Below, piece after piece: positions 33,795 through 45,236 of a stretch of 64,000 nt of DNA (positions are counted from its first letter, which is position 1; each line of letters opens with the position of its first letter). The position numbers and the translations under genes were made by a program. Source of the DNA: Nicotiana tabacum (taxonomy: Eukaryota > Streptophyta > Magnoliopsida > Solanales > Solanaceae); contig NC_134081.1 of NCBI RefSeq assembly GCF_000715075.1, forward strand, positions 111,264,289 to 111,328,288, in the 5' to 3' direction. Below the pieces are notes generated by a model. That model saw nothing but the letters and a program-made list of their open reading frames with translations. It made no database searches and was not told where the DNA came from.

Positions 33795-34035
33795 TGATAG
33801 TACAGCACGTGAGTTGTTCGTGCGGATCCAGATATTATATTATAGCATGTGAGTTATCCGTGCAGCACGTGAGTTGTCTGTGCGGATCCAGATATTATAC
33901 TATAGCACGTGAGTTATCTGTGCAGCACGTGAGTTGTCCGTGCGGATCCAGATATTATACTATAGCACGTGAGTTGTCCGTGCAGCACGTGAGTTGTTCG
34001 TGCGAATCCAGATATTAATATTATAGCACGTAAGT
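33795..34035 (+). repeat. 59-bp tandem array with G-box cores in LTR G
   Basis: Four units of about 59-60 bp are built as 'agcacgtgagtt(g/a)tc', 'cgtgc', 'agcacgtgagttgtc', 'cgtgcggatccagatatta'. CACGTG occurs six times. Each CACGTG half is closed by a downstream CGTGC, so GCACG...CGTGC forms a 15-19-nt hairpin. The array lies ~1 kb downstream of the putative TATA box. The window ends just before the second copy of it. Confidence 0.85.
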
Positions 34036-34827
34036 TGTCCGTGCGTATTATAGCGCTTGGGCTAAAGGAGCCCATCCGGAGTCTGTACACCCCCAGTGAG
34101 CGTAGGTACCTATTGAGTGTGAGTACTGAGGGCTGAGAGCCGAGTGATTGAGTTGTTGTGATGAGTTGAGTGACTGTTGCCCTGAGAAGCTGTACTTGTT
34201 TTTCATTTGTTGTTGCACTTAGTTGCTATCTGTCATTGTTGTGAAATTTCTGAAAGATTTTATATCCGGATTACCTGAACTTGAACTGTATAAAACTGAT
34301 TTGACTTAAACTACCGAATTTGAAAGCATGTCTATTCTTTGCTGGAACTATTGAAAATGAACTATAACTGTGTAGCTCGTCACTATCTTCAGTTCCTTAG
34401 TTATTATTGTTACTTACTGAGTTAGTTGTACTCACGCTACACCCTACACTCCATGTACAGATCCAGGTGTTCCCGGTCATGGAGGACATTGATCTCGTTC
34501 GTGGTTGAGTATCGGAGATTCACGAGGTAGTTGCTTTTGCAGTCCTTGTCTCTCCTTCCTCGTTATCTTTTCTTTTTTGTATTGGTATTTTGACACAGAC
34601 TCTTGTAGACACTATTTCTTAGACTGGTTGTTTAAATGCTCATGACTTATTGACACCCGATGTTGGGGCTATTTTTCCGAACTGTATTTTGAGTTTAACT
34701 CCTGTTGTTACGAAAACTCTGTCATGTAAAAGCTTTGACTTATCTTTTGTGAAACATTGGAAGTGTCTTTGAGAATCGGCTTGTCTAGTACCATCAATAG
34801 GCGCCATTAGGAATTTGGGTCGTGACA

Positions 34828-35460
34828 TTCATAAGGTGAGATGTTATTCAAAACACTAAAAGGGAATCTGTTGATAAGATATGTAGCAGTTAAGACACAA
34901 TCATCCCAATATTTAAAGAGTAAGTTAGACTGAAACAACAAGGCTCGAGATGTTTCCAGTAAGTATTTATTTTTTCTTTCTATAATCCCACTTTGTTGTG
35001 GGGTGTGTGGAATGGTGGTCTGGTGTAAAATGCCTTGGGAAGAGAAAAAGGATTTGGCCTTATAACTAGTACCAAGCTCAAAAGCATTGTCAGACCTAAA
35101 ACTTTAAACTGATGTATGAAATTGTGTTATTACCATAGAAGTAAAAGCTTTAATGACATATAAAGCATTGCCCATGCACAAGAGTAGATGGGTCTAGATG
35201 ACACTAGTTAAATCATTTACTAAAGTCAAGAAATATCTGAAACCATCATAGGTATTAGTGTGGTAGGGGCCTCAAATGTCAATGTGTACTAATTAAAAAG
35301 GAGCATATGTATTGATGGAACTATCAGGAAATGGTAATCTTTGTTTCCTAGCCATAGGGCAAATAGAGCAAATAAGAGATTGTTTAAAAGAAACCTTGCT
35401 AGAAATAAATGGACTAGACATCATTCTAACAAAAGGCATGTGGCCTAGTCTCTAGTGCTA
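34828..35460 (-). pseudogene. Copia A integrase remnant
   Basis: Conceptual minus-strand reading gives recognisable integrase pieces broken by stops: VHIDI*GPYHTN, then TLVNDLTSV, FRSDNAFELG, IPHTPQQSGIIERKN, and FKYWDDCVLTATYLINR ending NNISPYE at the LTR G junction. The DDE pattern is D...D/N...E (IIERK holds the Glu). Several nonsense codons make it dead. It links protease at 35.8-36.1 kb with RT at 31.6-32.3 kb, confirming one interrupted element. Confidence 0.8.
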
Positions 35461-36062
35461 AAACATATCAGTTTTATTGTTATTAGAAGATGAATTACAA
35501 TGGGGAGTCAGAGGAAGAAGAGTTACAGGATTAGGTGCAGAAGTAGAAACATTACAAGACTGATTAGTAAAAACAGGGCAAGAAGATGCAGTAACATCAT
35601 AAGCATTGTAAGCAGTAGATGAAACTGACATAGATGATGGAGTAGCAGCATCAAGGTGGAGAAAATACAGACCATTAGTAGCTTTAGCAACTTCTAGTGG
35701 CCTCTTCAGAGAAGGGCCATGTAAATAGAAATTAGAAATGATGCATATTTCAAGACAATTAAGTTGAAAAAGAAGTTGATATATTGAGATCATGTTAAAT
35801 TGAAAAATGGCACAAGAAAGACATTGTGTAAGGTTATGTCAGCCCTAAGGTGTAAAGATCCAGTTGAGACAGCTTTGACTTTATATCCATTAGGTAGAGT
35901 GATTAAGAATGGTTTAGGTAATGATTTTAGATCGTGAAGAAACTGTTTGTGAGGTGTCATGTGGTTAATAGCCCCAGAATCTAAAATCCAAGTATCATCA
36001 CTTAACTGAGAAGATGTACAAATACGAAAATCAACAGAATTAACCATAGAACTTTTCAACAA
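35458..36062 (-). pseudogene. Copia A protease region
   Basis: The minus-strand frame 36062-35790 includes the retroviral-type aspartic protease motif TWILDSGAINHMT (DSGA) and LPNGYKVKAV...HNVFLVP. A stop at 35790 then breaks it. 35793-35458 continues with the linker LKRPLEVAKATNGLYFL before integrase. The frame break is one of several in this element. Confidence 0.8.
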
Positions 36063-36213
36063 ACCTGTAAAATGAGCATAGCCAAAAGTCTCTCTTGAAG
36101 AACCATTGTTGTTGGAACCGGGAGAAATATTTGCTTGTTCAAAAGATGTTGATATTGCTCTTGGCTTAAACCATGGGTTGATGAAGTTCCAGGTTAGGAA
36201 AGAGGAGCTTGAA

Positions 36214-37196
36214 CTAAAGACTCAGTGGATGAAGTGTCAGCATGAACACACAAGGCAGATCTTTTAGACCGCGTGAATTTGAAATCAGAAGAAAACCGAT
36301 GTAACTTGTAGTACTTCTCAATAGTGTGCCCTGGATTTTTACAATACTTGCGTGATATTTCCCAGGCTTTCTTGACTCAAAATAAACCTTTTGATTAAAA
36401 GTTTTCTCATTACCAGAAGGTGTAGAAGAGGCAGAGAAAGAAACTGACTCATTAGACAAGCCTGGTGTGTGAGAAGATTCCCTCTGTTTCTCATCAGTTG
36501 TAGCATAGAATAAGCTCTACTAATATTAGGGATTGGATTCATCATAAGAATGTTACTCTTAACTGTAGAGTAAGATTTGTTAAGCCCGGCTAGGAACCAA
36601 AAAAGCTTGAGTTCTTCAATGAATTTGGGTAAGGCTCCATAAGAACAAACAAGTACTACATATGCAGTACTCATTTCATCCCAAAGATTTCACAACCTAG
36701 TAAAGTATGATGTAATATATGAAGTCCCTTGAGAGATAGTTCCAATTTCCCTCTAAATCTGAATGAATTTGGACCCATTAGATTGTTCAAATCTTTCATT
36801 TATATCTAACCAAATTTTCCTAGCAGTGTCGTACCCCAAGGCACTAGTAGCAATCTTCCTAGAGAGAGTATTGGTGATCCAAGCGATCACTATGTCATTG
36901 CACCTTTCCCAAAAAGGATAATAAGGAAAGTCTACTGAAGTCTTATCATGCCGACCATTGATCAAGCCCAGTTTATTTTTGGCAGACAGAGAAACAAGCA
37001 TGCTTTTCCTCCATGCGACAAAACTAGTACCATCAAAAGGAGGTGTAACTAAATGAGTACCAGGACTATCCGACGGATGAACATAGAAAGGATGAGAAGG
37101 ATCTAGACTAAAAGTAGCAAAACCCTTAGAGAAAATGGACGAAGACGTAGTTTCAACATCAATAGTCATGATAACAGCTAGTATTTCTAAAATCAA
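36214..37196 (-). pseudogene. Copia A gag
   Basis: The minus-strand start at 37166 (MTIDVETTSSSIF) or 37196 is followed by the copia gag opening: HPFYVHPSDSPGTHLV, FDGTSFVAWRKSMLVSLSAKNK, DIVIAWITNTLSRKI, TARKIWLDINERFEQSNGSK. It is interrupted at 36750 and resumes in other frames (36674-36339, LAGLNKSYSTVKSNILMM; 36459-36214). A degenerate knuckle region follows. Multiple stops and frameshifts. Confidence 0.82.
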
Positions 37197-37509
37197 ATAG
37201 TATTTCTAAGAAAGCTTCAAAGCAAAATCACATATAGACAGTAACGAATAGGAGTGAGAGTAGATGATACCAGTCTTCCTTTGAAATGGTAGAAAACTAT
37301 CGAAACTTTAAAATTCAGTCAAAAATCCATCGACAACATTAGAAAAGCTTCACCATTGAAGTAATCGAGCACAATATCCATAAAACACAGTGAGATGTAA
37401 AAAAAATAAAGTTTGAATATTAAGGTTTGTACTTGAAGACAAAACTTGTAAAACTAAGGTCGAGGGTAACATCGCTCGACTCTGACGAATTTTCGATACT
37501 GATATCATA

Positions 37510-37800
37510 TTAAGTGAAGAGGAGCTCGATTATTGTACAAATCCCATGAACAAAGAAAGAGACATGAGAGACGAAGAGATACAGAGAAATATCTGATGTA
37601 TTGGAAATGAAATGTCTCTCTTACTTTATCCGAGAACCATCTATTTGTTTATATACAAATGAAAGTTGCTATCAAGTAAGTGTAAAAATGTGGCTAACTA
37701 ATACAAAGTGTGACTATTGCATATAAGAGTATAACATGTACAAAGAGGCTGCTTCAGGTATAATTGGGTATGTGGTTTATTGGGCCTGCTCTGTCCAACA
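37510..37800 (-). repeat. Copia A 5' LTR
   Basis: On the minus strand it starts TGTTGGACAGAGCAGG at 37800. It runs ~290 bp to 'cttcacttaata' near 37510, where TGATATCAGTATCG resembles a worn initiator-Met primer site. Its end matches the fragment at 25165-25210, the other LTR of the same element. Copia A therefore spans 37800 back to 25165 and encloses B, F and G. Confidence 0.7.
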
Positions 37801-38616
37801 GAGCCAGGATTTGAAGGTTATGGCCTATGATCTTATCACTAATCCTAACTCATTTTAGTTATTGGGTTCGTAATTAATTATTTTTACATATTTACTGAAT
37901 TATCTAATACAAATACAGGATTTAAGAAAAATCTAATGGGTTCGCCCCTGCCCCTTTTGTAGTATCCTACCATTAATGTAGTTCCTAAATTATTGATACG
38001 TAATTTTCACAATTAATGTAGAATATGTCTACATATATGCTCACACATACCTATGTATTATATTGAGGGGTCACCAGACCCCGTAAACTTCAGTAGAAGT
38101 CTTGTATATGTATATGTATATACCTTAAAAATGGTTAAATTAAATCACTTGGCACCCTTAACGCTAAAAGCCTTTAGGGGCAATGATTGAACAAAATATT
38201 GTGCCCCCGTCGTGTTAAAATCCTTGGCCCGCCTCTGTATATTCATCGTATCTTACGTATATGCAATATTACAATTAATAATCAATATACCTCTAGGTAC
38301 AGGTTAACATATTTTAACGACGTCGAAAGGGCCAAAGTAAATTTTATCAAAAACTAAAGCTCCATAAGTGCTACTATGCTAACAAATTATAGGAGGCGTG
38401 TAAGGAAAATAGTGAAATGGTCAAAAAAAGTAAATGATATACCATCAAAAAGGGAGAAAAATCAAGCTTAAGATCTGCAAATAAGATTCACTATCTCAGA
38501 GACACATTAAGCATGGAACTTACATTAATTTTCCATAAATGTTCTGAACCCTCCACCATAAGTTAAGAGAAAGAACTGTTGTTAAACACCCTTTCATAAC
38601 TTCAACACATTAGACA
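37801..38616. other. Upstream region of DEFL-2
   Basis: Resumes the host flank interrupted at 25164. 37965-38045 resembles 17840-17935, and 38318-38616 is clearly related to 18205-18505 (the DEFL-1 promoter side). The TATA box of DEFL-1 corresponds to CATAAGT here. No other gene is seen. Confidence 0.55.
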
Positions 38617-39164
38617 ATGGCCAAACCTAGTGTCTCAAAACCCCAAAATGTCTTCTTATTCATTGCTTAAGCACCCATAATAGATAACATAGATCTGCCA
38701 TTGTCCGTTTAAGATAGAAAAAAAGATCGAAATATTTTATTTTTTTTTTAAATCAAGAATTAATGTATTAACTTTGTTTTTCCAGTTCCGTTCTTACTAC
38801 TCGTACAAGATATTTTTTTCTCCAATTATATTCTACCTTTACTTTGATCAACAGTGGATATAAAGCGACATTCTTTTTGCACCAAGTTGTTTTATTGTTA
38901 GAAATTTTATATGTATAACGATGATTTAATTAACATTCGCAAATTTTGTTGATGCGAGCAGTTCATGAGATAGGGGTTGAGGCAAAAACATGTAACGAAG
39001 GGCTGGCATGGGTGGAAACGACGTGCGAAGGAAACCATCGGTCGCAGCCGGGAATTTTATGTTGGAATGAATGTTATAACAGACACGGTTTAAGTGCCAC
39101 TGCCAGTTGCTTGGATTCCCCTGCTTTGCCCACTCTCTTTTGCTGGTGCTCTTGGCCTTGTTAA
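38617..39164 (+). pseudogene. DEFL-2: defensin-like paralogue, decayed exon 1, intact cysteine exon
   Basis: Exon 1 keeps ATG and MAKPSVSKPQNVFLFIA but then stops (TAA 38668-38670). The donor site used in DEFL-1 is gone and the hydrophobic core is shortened. Exon 2 (38962-39164) follows an acceptor (GCGAGCAG) and is open to its stop. It keeps all eight cysteines, spaced 10-11-3-11-10-1-3, ending CWCSWPC. Relative to DEFL-1 it has three extra residues in loop 2 and two fewer before CxC. Secretion should fail unless another upstream exon supplies a signal peptide. No such exon was found in the ~300-bp intron or just upstream. Most likely a recent pseudogene of a diverged paralogue. Confidence 0.72.
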
Positions 39165-40012
39165 TTATGCCTAAAATACTTCCCTAGCTTAATTAATGCT
39201 TTATACTAGTTACTATTCTCAAAGATCCATATTCTATTCATTTTATAAGCAATATATGTTGGTGCTTTTCAACTAATCTGGAAAACAGTATATTTATCAT
39301 TTTATTTTCATTGAATTACTTTTTTCTTAACTGACGAGTAGCAACTAATTATATTGCTAGCTCCAAACTCATTACGCTTCACATTAAGGGGTCATTTCTT
39401 GATGGTGCTGAAACGATTAATCCCTCCCACCATAAAATTCAATATACGATAATAAGGTATTTGGTTGGTCAAATAAGAAATAATAATTGTCGCTTAACTA
39501 ATGTATGGATGTGGAGTAAGAATATTTTAAATTCAGGGATTGAACTATTTAAAGATAAAAAATACCTTATGCGAAGCAAATCATCCCTAACTGCTTAATA
39601 ATCTTGTCCGCTTTATTATTAAGGAATTACTGAAGAACTATGTGAAAGTTGGTAGAAAATATATAGTCCTTGATTTAAGAGCATCTCGTGCATCTATAAC
39701 GCTACTAAATATTCCCTTTTGCTTACAAGTGATTAGTGATTGATATTTGCAGTACTTACAAACTATTCCTAAAAGATTGTGAGAATTTATCTCTCTCTCG
39801 TCAATTCTTTTTTTATTTTTTTATTCTTGGGTGGGTAGCTTGATGAGATTAATTTGTTCTCTTCCCCAGTTTTCAAACGAAGGATAAACTTCAATCAGTC
39901 AAACCAAATACTGAATCTCAAGCCTTTGACAAACTCGAGATTTTAGTCAACAGTCAGCTTTAACATATTAGACTTCTCTTCTGTTAGTTTTTGACCAAAG
40001 TGTATCATAATC
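39165..40012. other. Downstream flank of DEFL-2
   Basis: 39165-39340 resembles the 3' flank of DEFL-1 (19590-19690). The rest is A/T-rich with no open frame, LTR or TIR recognised. Confidence 0.5.
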
Positions 40013-40783
40013 GGGTTAAGATTTCCTCCCGTATTTCTTAATGGGATAGTAGGATGCTGCCACGTGTTACAAAAAGCTGGACATTTCAAGATCCATTTTA
40101 TAGAGTATTATTTTAGCAGAGAAAAATAAATAAATATTAGAAAACAATTCTTTTTTGAACTCCACTGCGTGAACTTCCGACGCCGGCTACATGACCCATA
40201 GAACTTATTTCAATATTTCATGTTGAAACAAAAGACTTTGATTTTGATGCCGCTCTCAGCTTTACAATGATTCTTCTATTTCTTGTTTGCTGAAATACTA
40301 TATATAAGAGCAAAAAGAAAAAAGACGCTCACCAAAAAATTTATTTGTAAGTATTGTAATAACTCTTGTCTCTTGCTATTGTGGAATTCCAACAATGAAA
40401 ACAACAAAGATGAAGACAGAAAAGAGTTTAGGGATAGAAATGAAGAATGATAGGAAAAGGCAAAAAAAGAGAAGAGAGGTGCTAAATTAAATGAAGTGAG
40501 ATGGAGAAAAGAAAAGTGGGAGTGTTGCTCTTATGAGCAAGAATCACCCCGGACTAACAAGTGTGTGGCTTCATGTCACCAGCGTCGGAAGCTCGCGGTA
40601 ATCTAATGGAAATTCAGAAATAAGTTAGGTTATTTGGTGCTTTTGAGGTTGAACGAATAAAAATGAATAAATTTTGCAATCAACAAAATTTTGGCCTTTC
40701 AAATTTTTGTTAACACGTGGCAGCATCCTAAACCCCCAGTTGAAAAATAGTGGAGGAAAGAATACTGGAGGGGATCTCAACCC
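40013..40783. mobile_element. Mutator-type (MULE) non-autonomous element with 9-bp target duplication
   Basis: A perfect 9-bp repeat ATCATAATC at 40004-40012 and 40784-40792 flanks a 771-bp element. Its ends are inverted: GGGTTAAGATTTCCTCC against GGGTTGAGATCCCCTCC read from the other end. Inverted similarity continues inward ('taggatgctgccacgtgtta' on both arms, 'cttccgacgc' further in), giving long TIRs of roughly 200 bp. A 9-bp duplication with long TIRs is the MULE signature. The interior has a short frame (MKTTKMKTEKS...) and 'actatatataagagc' but no transposase. Confidence 0.85.
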
Positions 40784-41280
40784 ATCATAATCACAGAGTA
40801 GTTTAAGTAATAACCGGCTTTTATCGAGGTATAATTGGTCTTTTGACTGATTCTATCATAGCATGTAAAATTATCCAGGAGGTGAGGTAAAATAATTAAA
40901 TAGTATCTATAGTTTGAAATTGATACAACTTGTAAGTAATTATATGATCTTGTTCGTCACCCAAATCAATGAAGATGGAGAATTTCTTTGATACAACAAA
41001 TAGATTAAATAATGATGAAGGATTTCTTTTATACAACAAATAAATTAGATGTAACAAAATTTAAAAAAAGAAAAGATTAAATGTATGAGATTGTTATGGT
41101 ACCTGCTATGGAGAAAAATGCACTCTTCTTCTATTTTCCTATCTCGCACTATATACAGGTTCAAATTCAATCCCGTCTAAATTTGCCTTTACACAAATAA
41201 CCAACTAGATTTATTATTATTTTTTCTAGCCAAAATATTTAAATTACACATTAATTATATATGGATTTATATATATATTG
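40784..41280. other. A/T-rich spacer
   Basis: Contains a short direct duplication ('ggagaatttctttgatacaa' and 'gaaggatttcttttatacaa', ~40978 and 41018, each followed by 'caaata'). No gene. Confidence 0.5.
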
Positions 41281-41971
41281 TGTAGGGGTAAAATCGGGGA
41301 TAATGTCTACCCCGATTCTCCGGTAAGAAAATGGAAGAAGTGCACGAATGCATGAAATTGTAATCGAGGTTAAGACCCCTCGTATCGAGATCCAGGAAGA
41401 GTGAACAGTGTGCTCGTCATTGGATATGATAAAGCGACGTGCCCCGAACCAAGAATGAGTTCTAAGATCTCGGAAAATACGGTAAACGGTTACACACGAC
41501 GGATAGAGGGTCGTGATATTCGCACCCAACCGGATATCACGACGCGGATCTCGCTCGATGTCGGTTATGGATCAGTAATTAACGAGAAAGGAAAATTTTT
41601 ACCTTTTTTAGACTTATACTATGGATGAAACTCTCATCTATATAAAGGAAAAGTTTTTCTTTTGTGACATACAGTGTAACACGCGAATCAAAGCAATACA
41701 AGTTTATTTTTTTTGCCTTTTAGCTACTAATAAAGCTCTTGTTCACTTATTATGTTCTTCATTCATGACTGGACTCGAACCGAGGGTCCGATCAAGGACG
41801 AGGTCACTGTTCAATTTAAGTTCAGGTCTGGCCATAACATTACAATTGGTTTGATCGCTTATTTCGTCTCTAATTCATTTATCTAATATCCTTAATTATT
41901 TATGTTGAATCAAATCACGTATCCTTACAACAGCATACAAATTTAATTGTTATCCAATTTTGGGGTAAACA
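41281..41971 (+). repeat. Gypsy H 5' LTR
   Basis: 691 bp, TG...CA. A TATA-like 'tctatataaagg' lies at 41637-41648, in a position suited to drive element transcription. The short frames inside are not coding. Confidence 0.75.
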
Positions 41972-42084
41972 GTTTGGCGCCCACCGTGGGGCCAAGGAAA
42001 ATAGTAATGATTTGATATGAATCTACATAACACACCCTATTTTACGCTTGTTGTTTGAAGTTTTAATTTCAGGTCAGTCCAAAA

Positions 42085-43628
42085 ATGTCAAACTCTAAGT
42101 TTGCTCACTTGAACGTTGACGTTGAGTATGGACATCGCGGCGAAAATAATAATTTGGTGACCAGTAACGAGGTGCCTCCTGCCGATCCCAACAGAGTCCC
42201 AGCTGCCGACCCGGTCGATGCTAACTCGTTGGTGGCAATCAACATCAATTTGCCAACTGTTTTCGAAAACAGTGTTCGCGGGGGGGCTCGACCAACAGCT
42301 CGAAAAGCGCCCGAAGGCGAAGGTGATGGGGTAAGCCTACGAGTAATTTTCGAAATGTTGCAAGCTCAACATGCGATAATAGCACAACCACAGAAAGCCA
42401 CGCCCCCCAAGAGGGTCGAGCCCTAACAATCCCAGGAAAGCACCCGAAGAAACGAACAAATCACCGAGAGACCGGGTGAAGCCGAGCCCGGGGTCAATCC
42501 CGAGGTAATGAAAATGCTTGAAGCATTGATGAAACGGGTAGAGTCAGGTGAGAAGAAAATTAAGGCTAATGACAAGAAGGTGTAAACATACAATTCCAGG
42601 GTCGATTAGATCCCGGGAGCACCCCCGATATTGAAGGGTCCTGATTCCAAGAAGTTTATCCAAAAGCCTTTTCCTCCGAGCGCGGCACCAAAGTCGATCC
42701 CAAAGAGGTTTCGCATGCGTGATATCCCCAAATATAATGGGACCACGGATCCAAACGAGCATGTGACCTCCTATATGTGCGCAATCAAGGGGAACAACTT
42801 GGAAAACAATGAAATCAAGTCGGTGTTACTGAAGAAGTTTGGGGAGACTTTGTCCAAGGGAGTAATGATATGGTATCACAACTTATCCCCAAATTCCATT
42901 GACTAATTTTCTATGCTTGCAGATGCTTTCGTAAAAGCCCATGCTGAGGCCATCAAACTCGATACCAGAAAGTCAGACCTTTTTAAGGTCAAACAGAGGG
43001 ACAACGAGATGCTCAAGGAGTTCGTGTCAATGTTCCAGATGGAACGGATGGACCTACATCCGGTTGCAGATGATTGAGTCATTTAGGAATTCACTTAAGG
43101 GCTTAACCCTTGAAGTTCCTTGGCCTCTCAACAGCTAAAACAAAATTTGGTAGAGTACTCGGCGGTAACCTGGGTCGACGTCCACAACAGGTACCAGTCA
43201 AAGATCAGGGTCAAGGACGACCAACTCGGGGCCCCATCTGGATCTGTTTACCCCATCAAGGCCGACGTTGGCCAAGATCCAAGACCGGGCGTCATCCCAT
43301 GAGGAACGAGAAGAGAAGAGATCGAGGCCTCGGCGGCTGATTCCTAATGAGAAATAATGTGTTCGATAGGCTGCTCCAGAGCATGGAATCACCAAGATTG
43401 TCGGAATACAACTTCAAAATGGACGTCGCCAGCATCGTGTCAGCAATAGGACGCATTAAAGAGATCGAGTGGCCCCGACCTTTGCGGTCCGATCCTACCC
43501 ATAGAGATACCAATTTGATGTGTAAATATCACGACACTCATGGTCACAAGATCGAAGATTTGACTATAATTAAGAGAAGAAGTTGCCTGGTTATTCAACA
43601 ACGGGCACCTCCGAGAATTCCTGAGTGA
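42085..43628 (+). pseudogene. Gypsy H gag, many stops
   Basis: Starts at MSNSKFAHLNVDVEYGHRGE after a short leader, with a stop at 42424. The following open pieces carry KGPDSKKFIQKPFPPSAAPK, FRMRDIPKYNGTTDPNEHVT, LLKKFGETLSKGVMIWYHNL, then 'DAFVKAHAEAIKLDTRKSDL' and 'KQRDNEMLKEFVSMFQME', the Retrotrans_gag core. They end with the knuckle-like CKYHDTHGHKIEDL near 43540. At least five nonsense codons and two frameshifts were counted by eye. Inactive. Confidence 0.85.
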
Positions 43629-45236
43629 TCGAGCTAAAAACTATTTCAGGAACAGGGTTGCCAACAAACAGGTCGAACAAGAGGAGCCTCATCACGTGAT
43701 CAACATGATCATCGAATGAGTTGATATTCCCCAAGGACCAATGATTAAATGCACTAAAGTATCCATTACGAGGGAAAAATGCACTCGGGGTTATGTTTCG
43801 GATGAAGCCATTTGGTTCAGCGACGAAGATGCTGAGGGCATCGTACAACCTCACAATGATGCACTAATATCTGTACTTATCAATAAATCTCAAGTTAAAC
43901 ATGTGTTGATTGATCCAGGTAGCTCGGCCAACATCATCAGATCAAGGGTCGTAGAGCAATTGGGGTTATAGGACCAAATCGTGCCAGCAGTCCGGGTGTT
44001 GAACTGATTGAACATGGCATGTGAAACCACTAAAGGGGAGATAACCTTTCCAGTAAACACCGCCGAGACGATCCAAGAAACAAATATCTACGTCATCGAG
44101 GAGGACATGAGGTATAACGCTCTATTCGGAAGAGCGTGGGTTCATAATATGAGGGCGGTACCCTCGACCTTGCACCAATCATTGAAATTCCCCATACCAG
44201 GGGGAGTGAAGACGGTCTACGGAGAACAGCCAGCCATAAAGGAGATGTTTGTTATCGACGAGGTAATCCTGGTGCCCGCGATTTTGACATCAAAGAACGG
44301 GGAGCCGACCAGGAAAGAAAAAGTTAAATAGGAATCACTGATGCCGGCCTCGGCTAGGCTAGAGGAATGAGGAGCAGACGAGGAGGACGATTACGGTGTC
44401 CGGATATTATTCATAGATCCTGATGACAATGACGCCACCAAATCGACAGTTGAAGAGTTGGAGCAAGTCATATTAATCGAACACATACCGGATCGAAAGG
44501 TATGCCTGGGCACGGGGTTAAACTAACACAGATTGTTTTATTGGTCCCATCTTGACATGACATTAATCCCACCGGAGGTAACCACTCATAAGCTGAGCTT
44601 GGACCCGAAGTTCCATCCGGTTAAACAGAAGAAGAGGCCACAATCCGAGATCAAATATGCGTTCATCAAGGATGAGGTATCCAAACTTCTTAAAATAAGA
44701 TCCATCCGGGAAGTTAAATACCTGGACTGGTTAGCTAACGTAGTGGTAGTACCTAAAAAGGGAATAAGCTAAGAATGTGTGCAGATTACAAAGACCTAAA
44801 CAAAGCATGCCCTAAGGATTCTTTCCCTTTTCCTAACATCGATCGAATGATTGATGCAACGGTCGGGCACGTGATACTCATCTTTCTCAACGCCTACTCC
44901 GGGTACAACCAAATTTGGATGGACCCGGATAATCAAGAAAAGACTTCTTTCATCACTAAATTTGGCACCTACTGTTATAACGTAATGCCATTTGGATTAA
45001 AGAACGCCGATGCCACCTACCAACGTCTAGTAAATCGGATGTTCGAAGAACAAATAAGAAAATCAATGAAAGTTTATATTGATGATATGTTGGTCAAGTC
45101 CCTACGAGCAGAGGACCATTTAAAACATTTGCAGGAGACCTTCGACATACTAAAGAAATACAACATGAAGCTAAACCCAGAGAAGTACGCATTCGGGGTC
45201 GGATCGGGCTAACTCCTCGGGTTCATGGTATCCAAT
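43629..45236 (+). pseudogene. Gypsy H pol: protease and reverse transcriptase
   Basis: The protease region 43741-44331 has ALISVLINKSQVKHVLIDPG followed by SSANIIRSRVVEQLGL (DPGSS in the active-site position). The RT region 44533-45212 has LDPKFHPVKQKKRPQ, IKDEVSKLLKIRSIREVKYL, MCADYKDLNKACPKDSFPFP, a catalytic block FLNAYSGYNQIWMDP (usual Asp replaced by Asn in LNAYSG), MPFGLKNADATYQRLVNRMF, and the YIDDMLVKS box. Stops at 43969, 44329, 44770 and 45210 break it. Confidence 0.87.

Larger units (their letters stand above)
32346..34827 (+). mobile_element. Solo LTR G (gypsy family related to F), 5'-truncated
   Basis: It ends GGGTCGTGACA at 34827 with no internal region after it, and interrupts copia A between integrase ('SPYE', 34828 on) and the Ser/Pro linker. 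It shares several blocks with the F LTR in the opposite strand sense but is clearly diverged. The expected start TGTAATGACC is absent, so the left end is truncated and some copia sequence is probably lost too. TATAAAAT at 32716-32723 is a plausible LTR TATA box. It contains a TGCGG-motif patch (32395-32660) and a 59-bp repeat array (33795-34035). Confidence 0.75.
41281..45236 (+). mobile_element. Gypsy element H (Tat clade), 3'-truncated
   Basis: The 5' LTR is 41281-41971 (TGTAGGGG...TAAACA). It is followed by the primer-binding stretch TTTGGCGCCCACCGTGGGGC, then gag, protease and reverse transcriptase. Similarity ends at ~45236, in the segment after the RT core. RNase H, integrase and the 3' LTR are missing. 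Codon use is GC-richer than the surrounding DNA. Confidence 0.88.
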
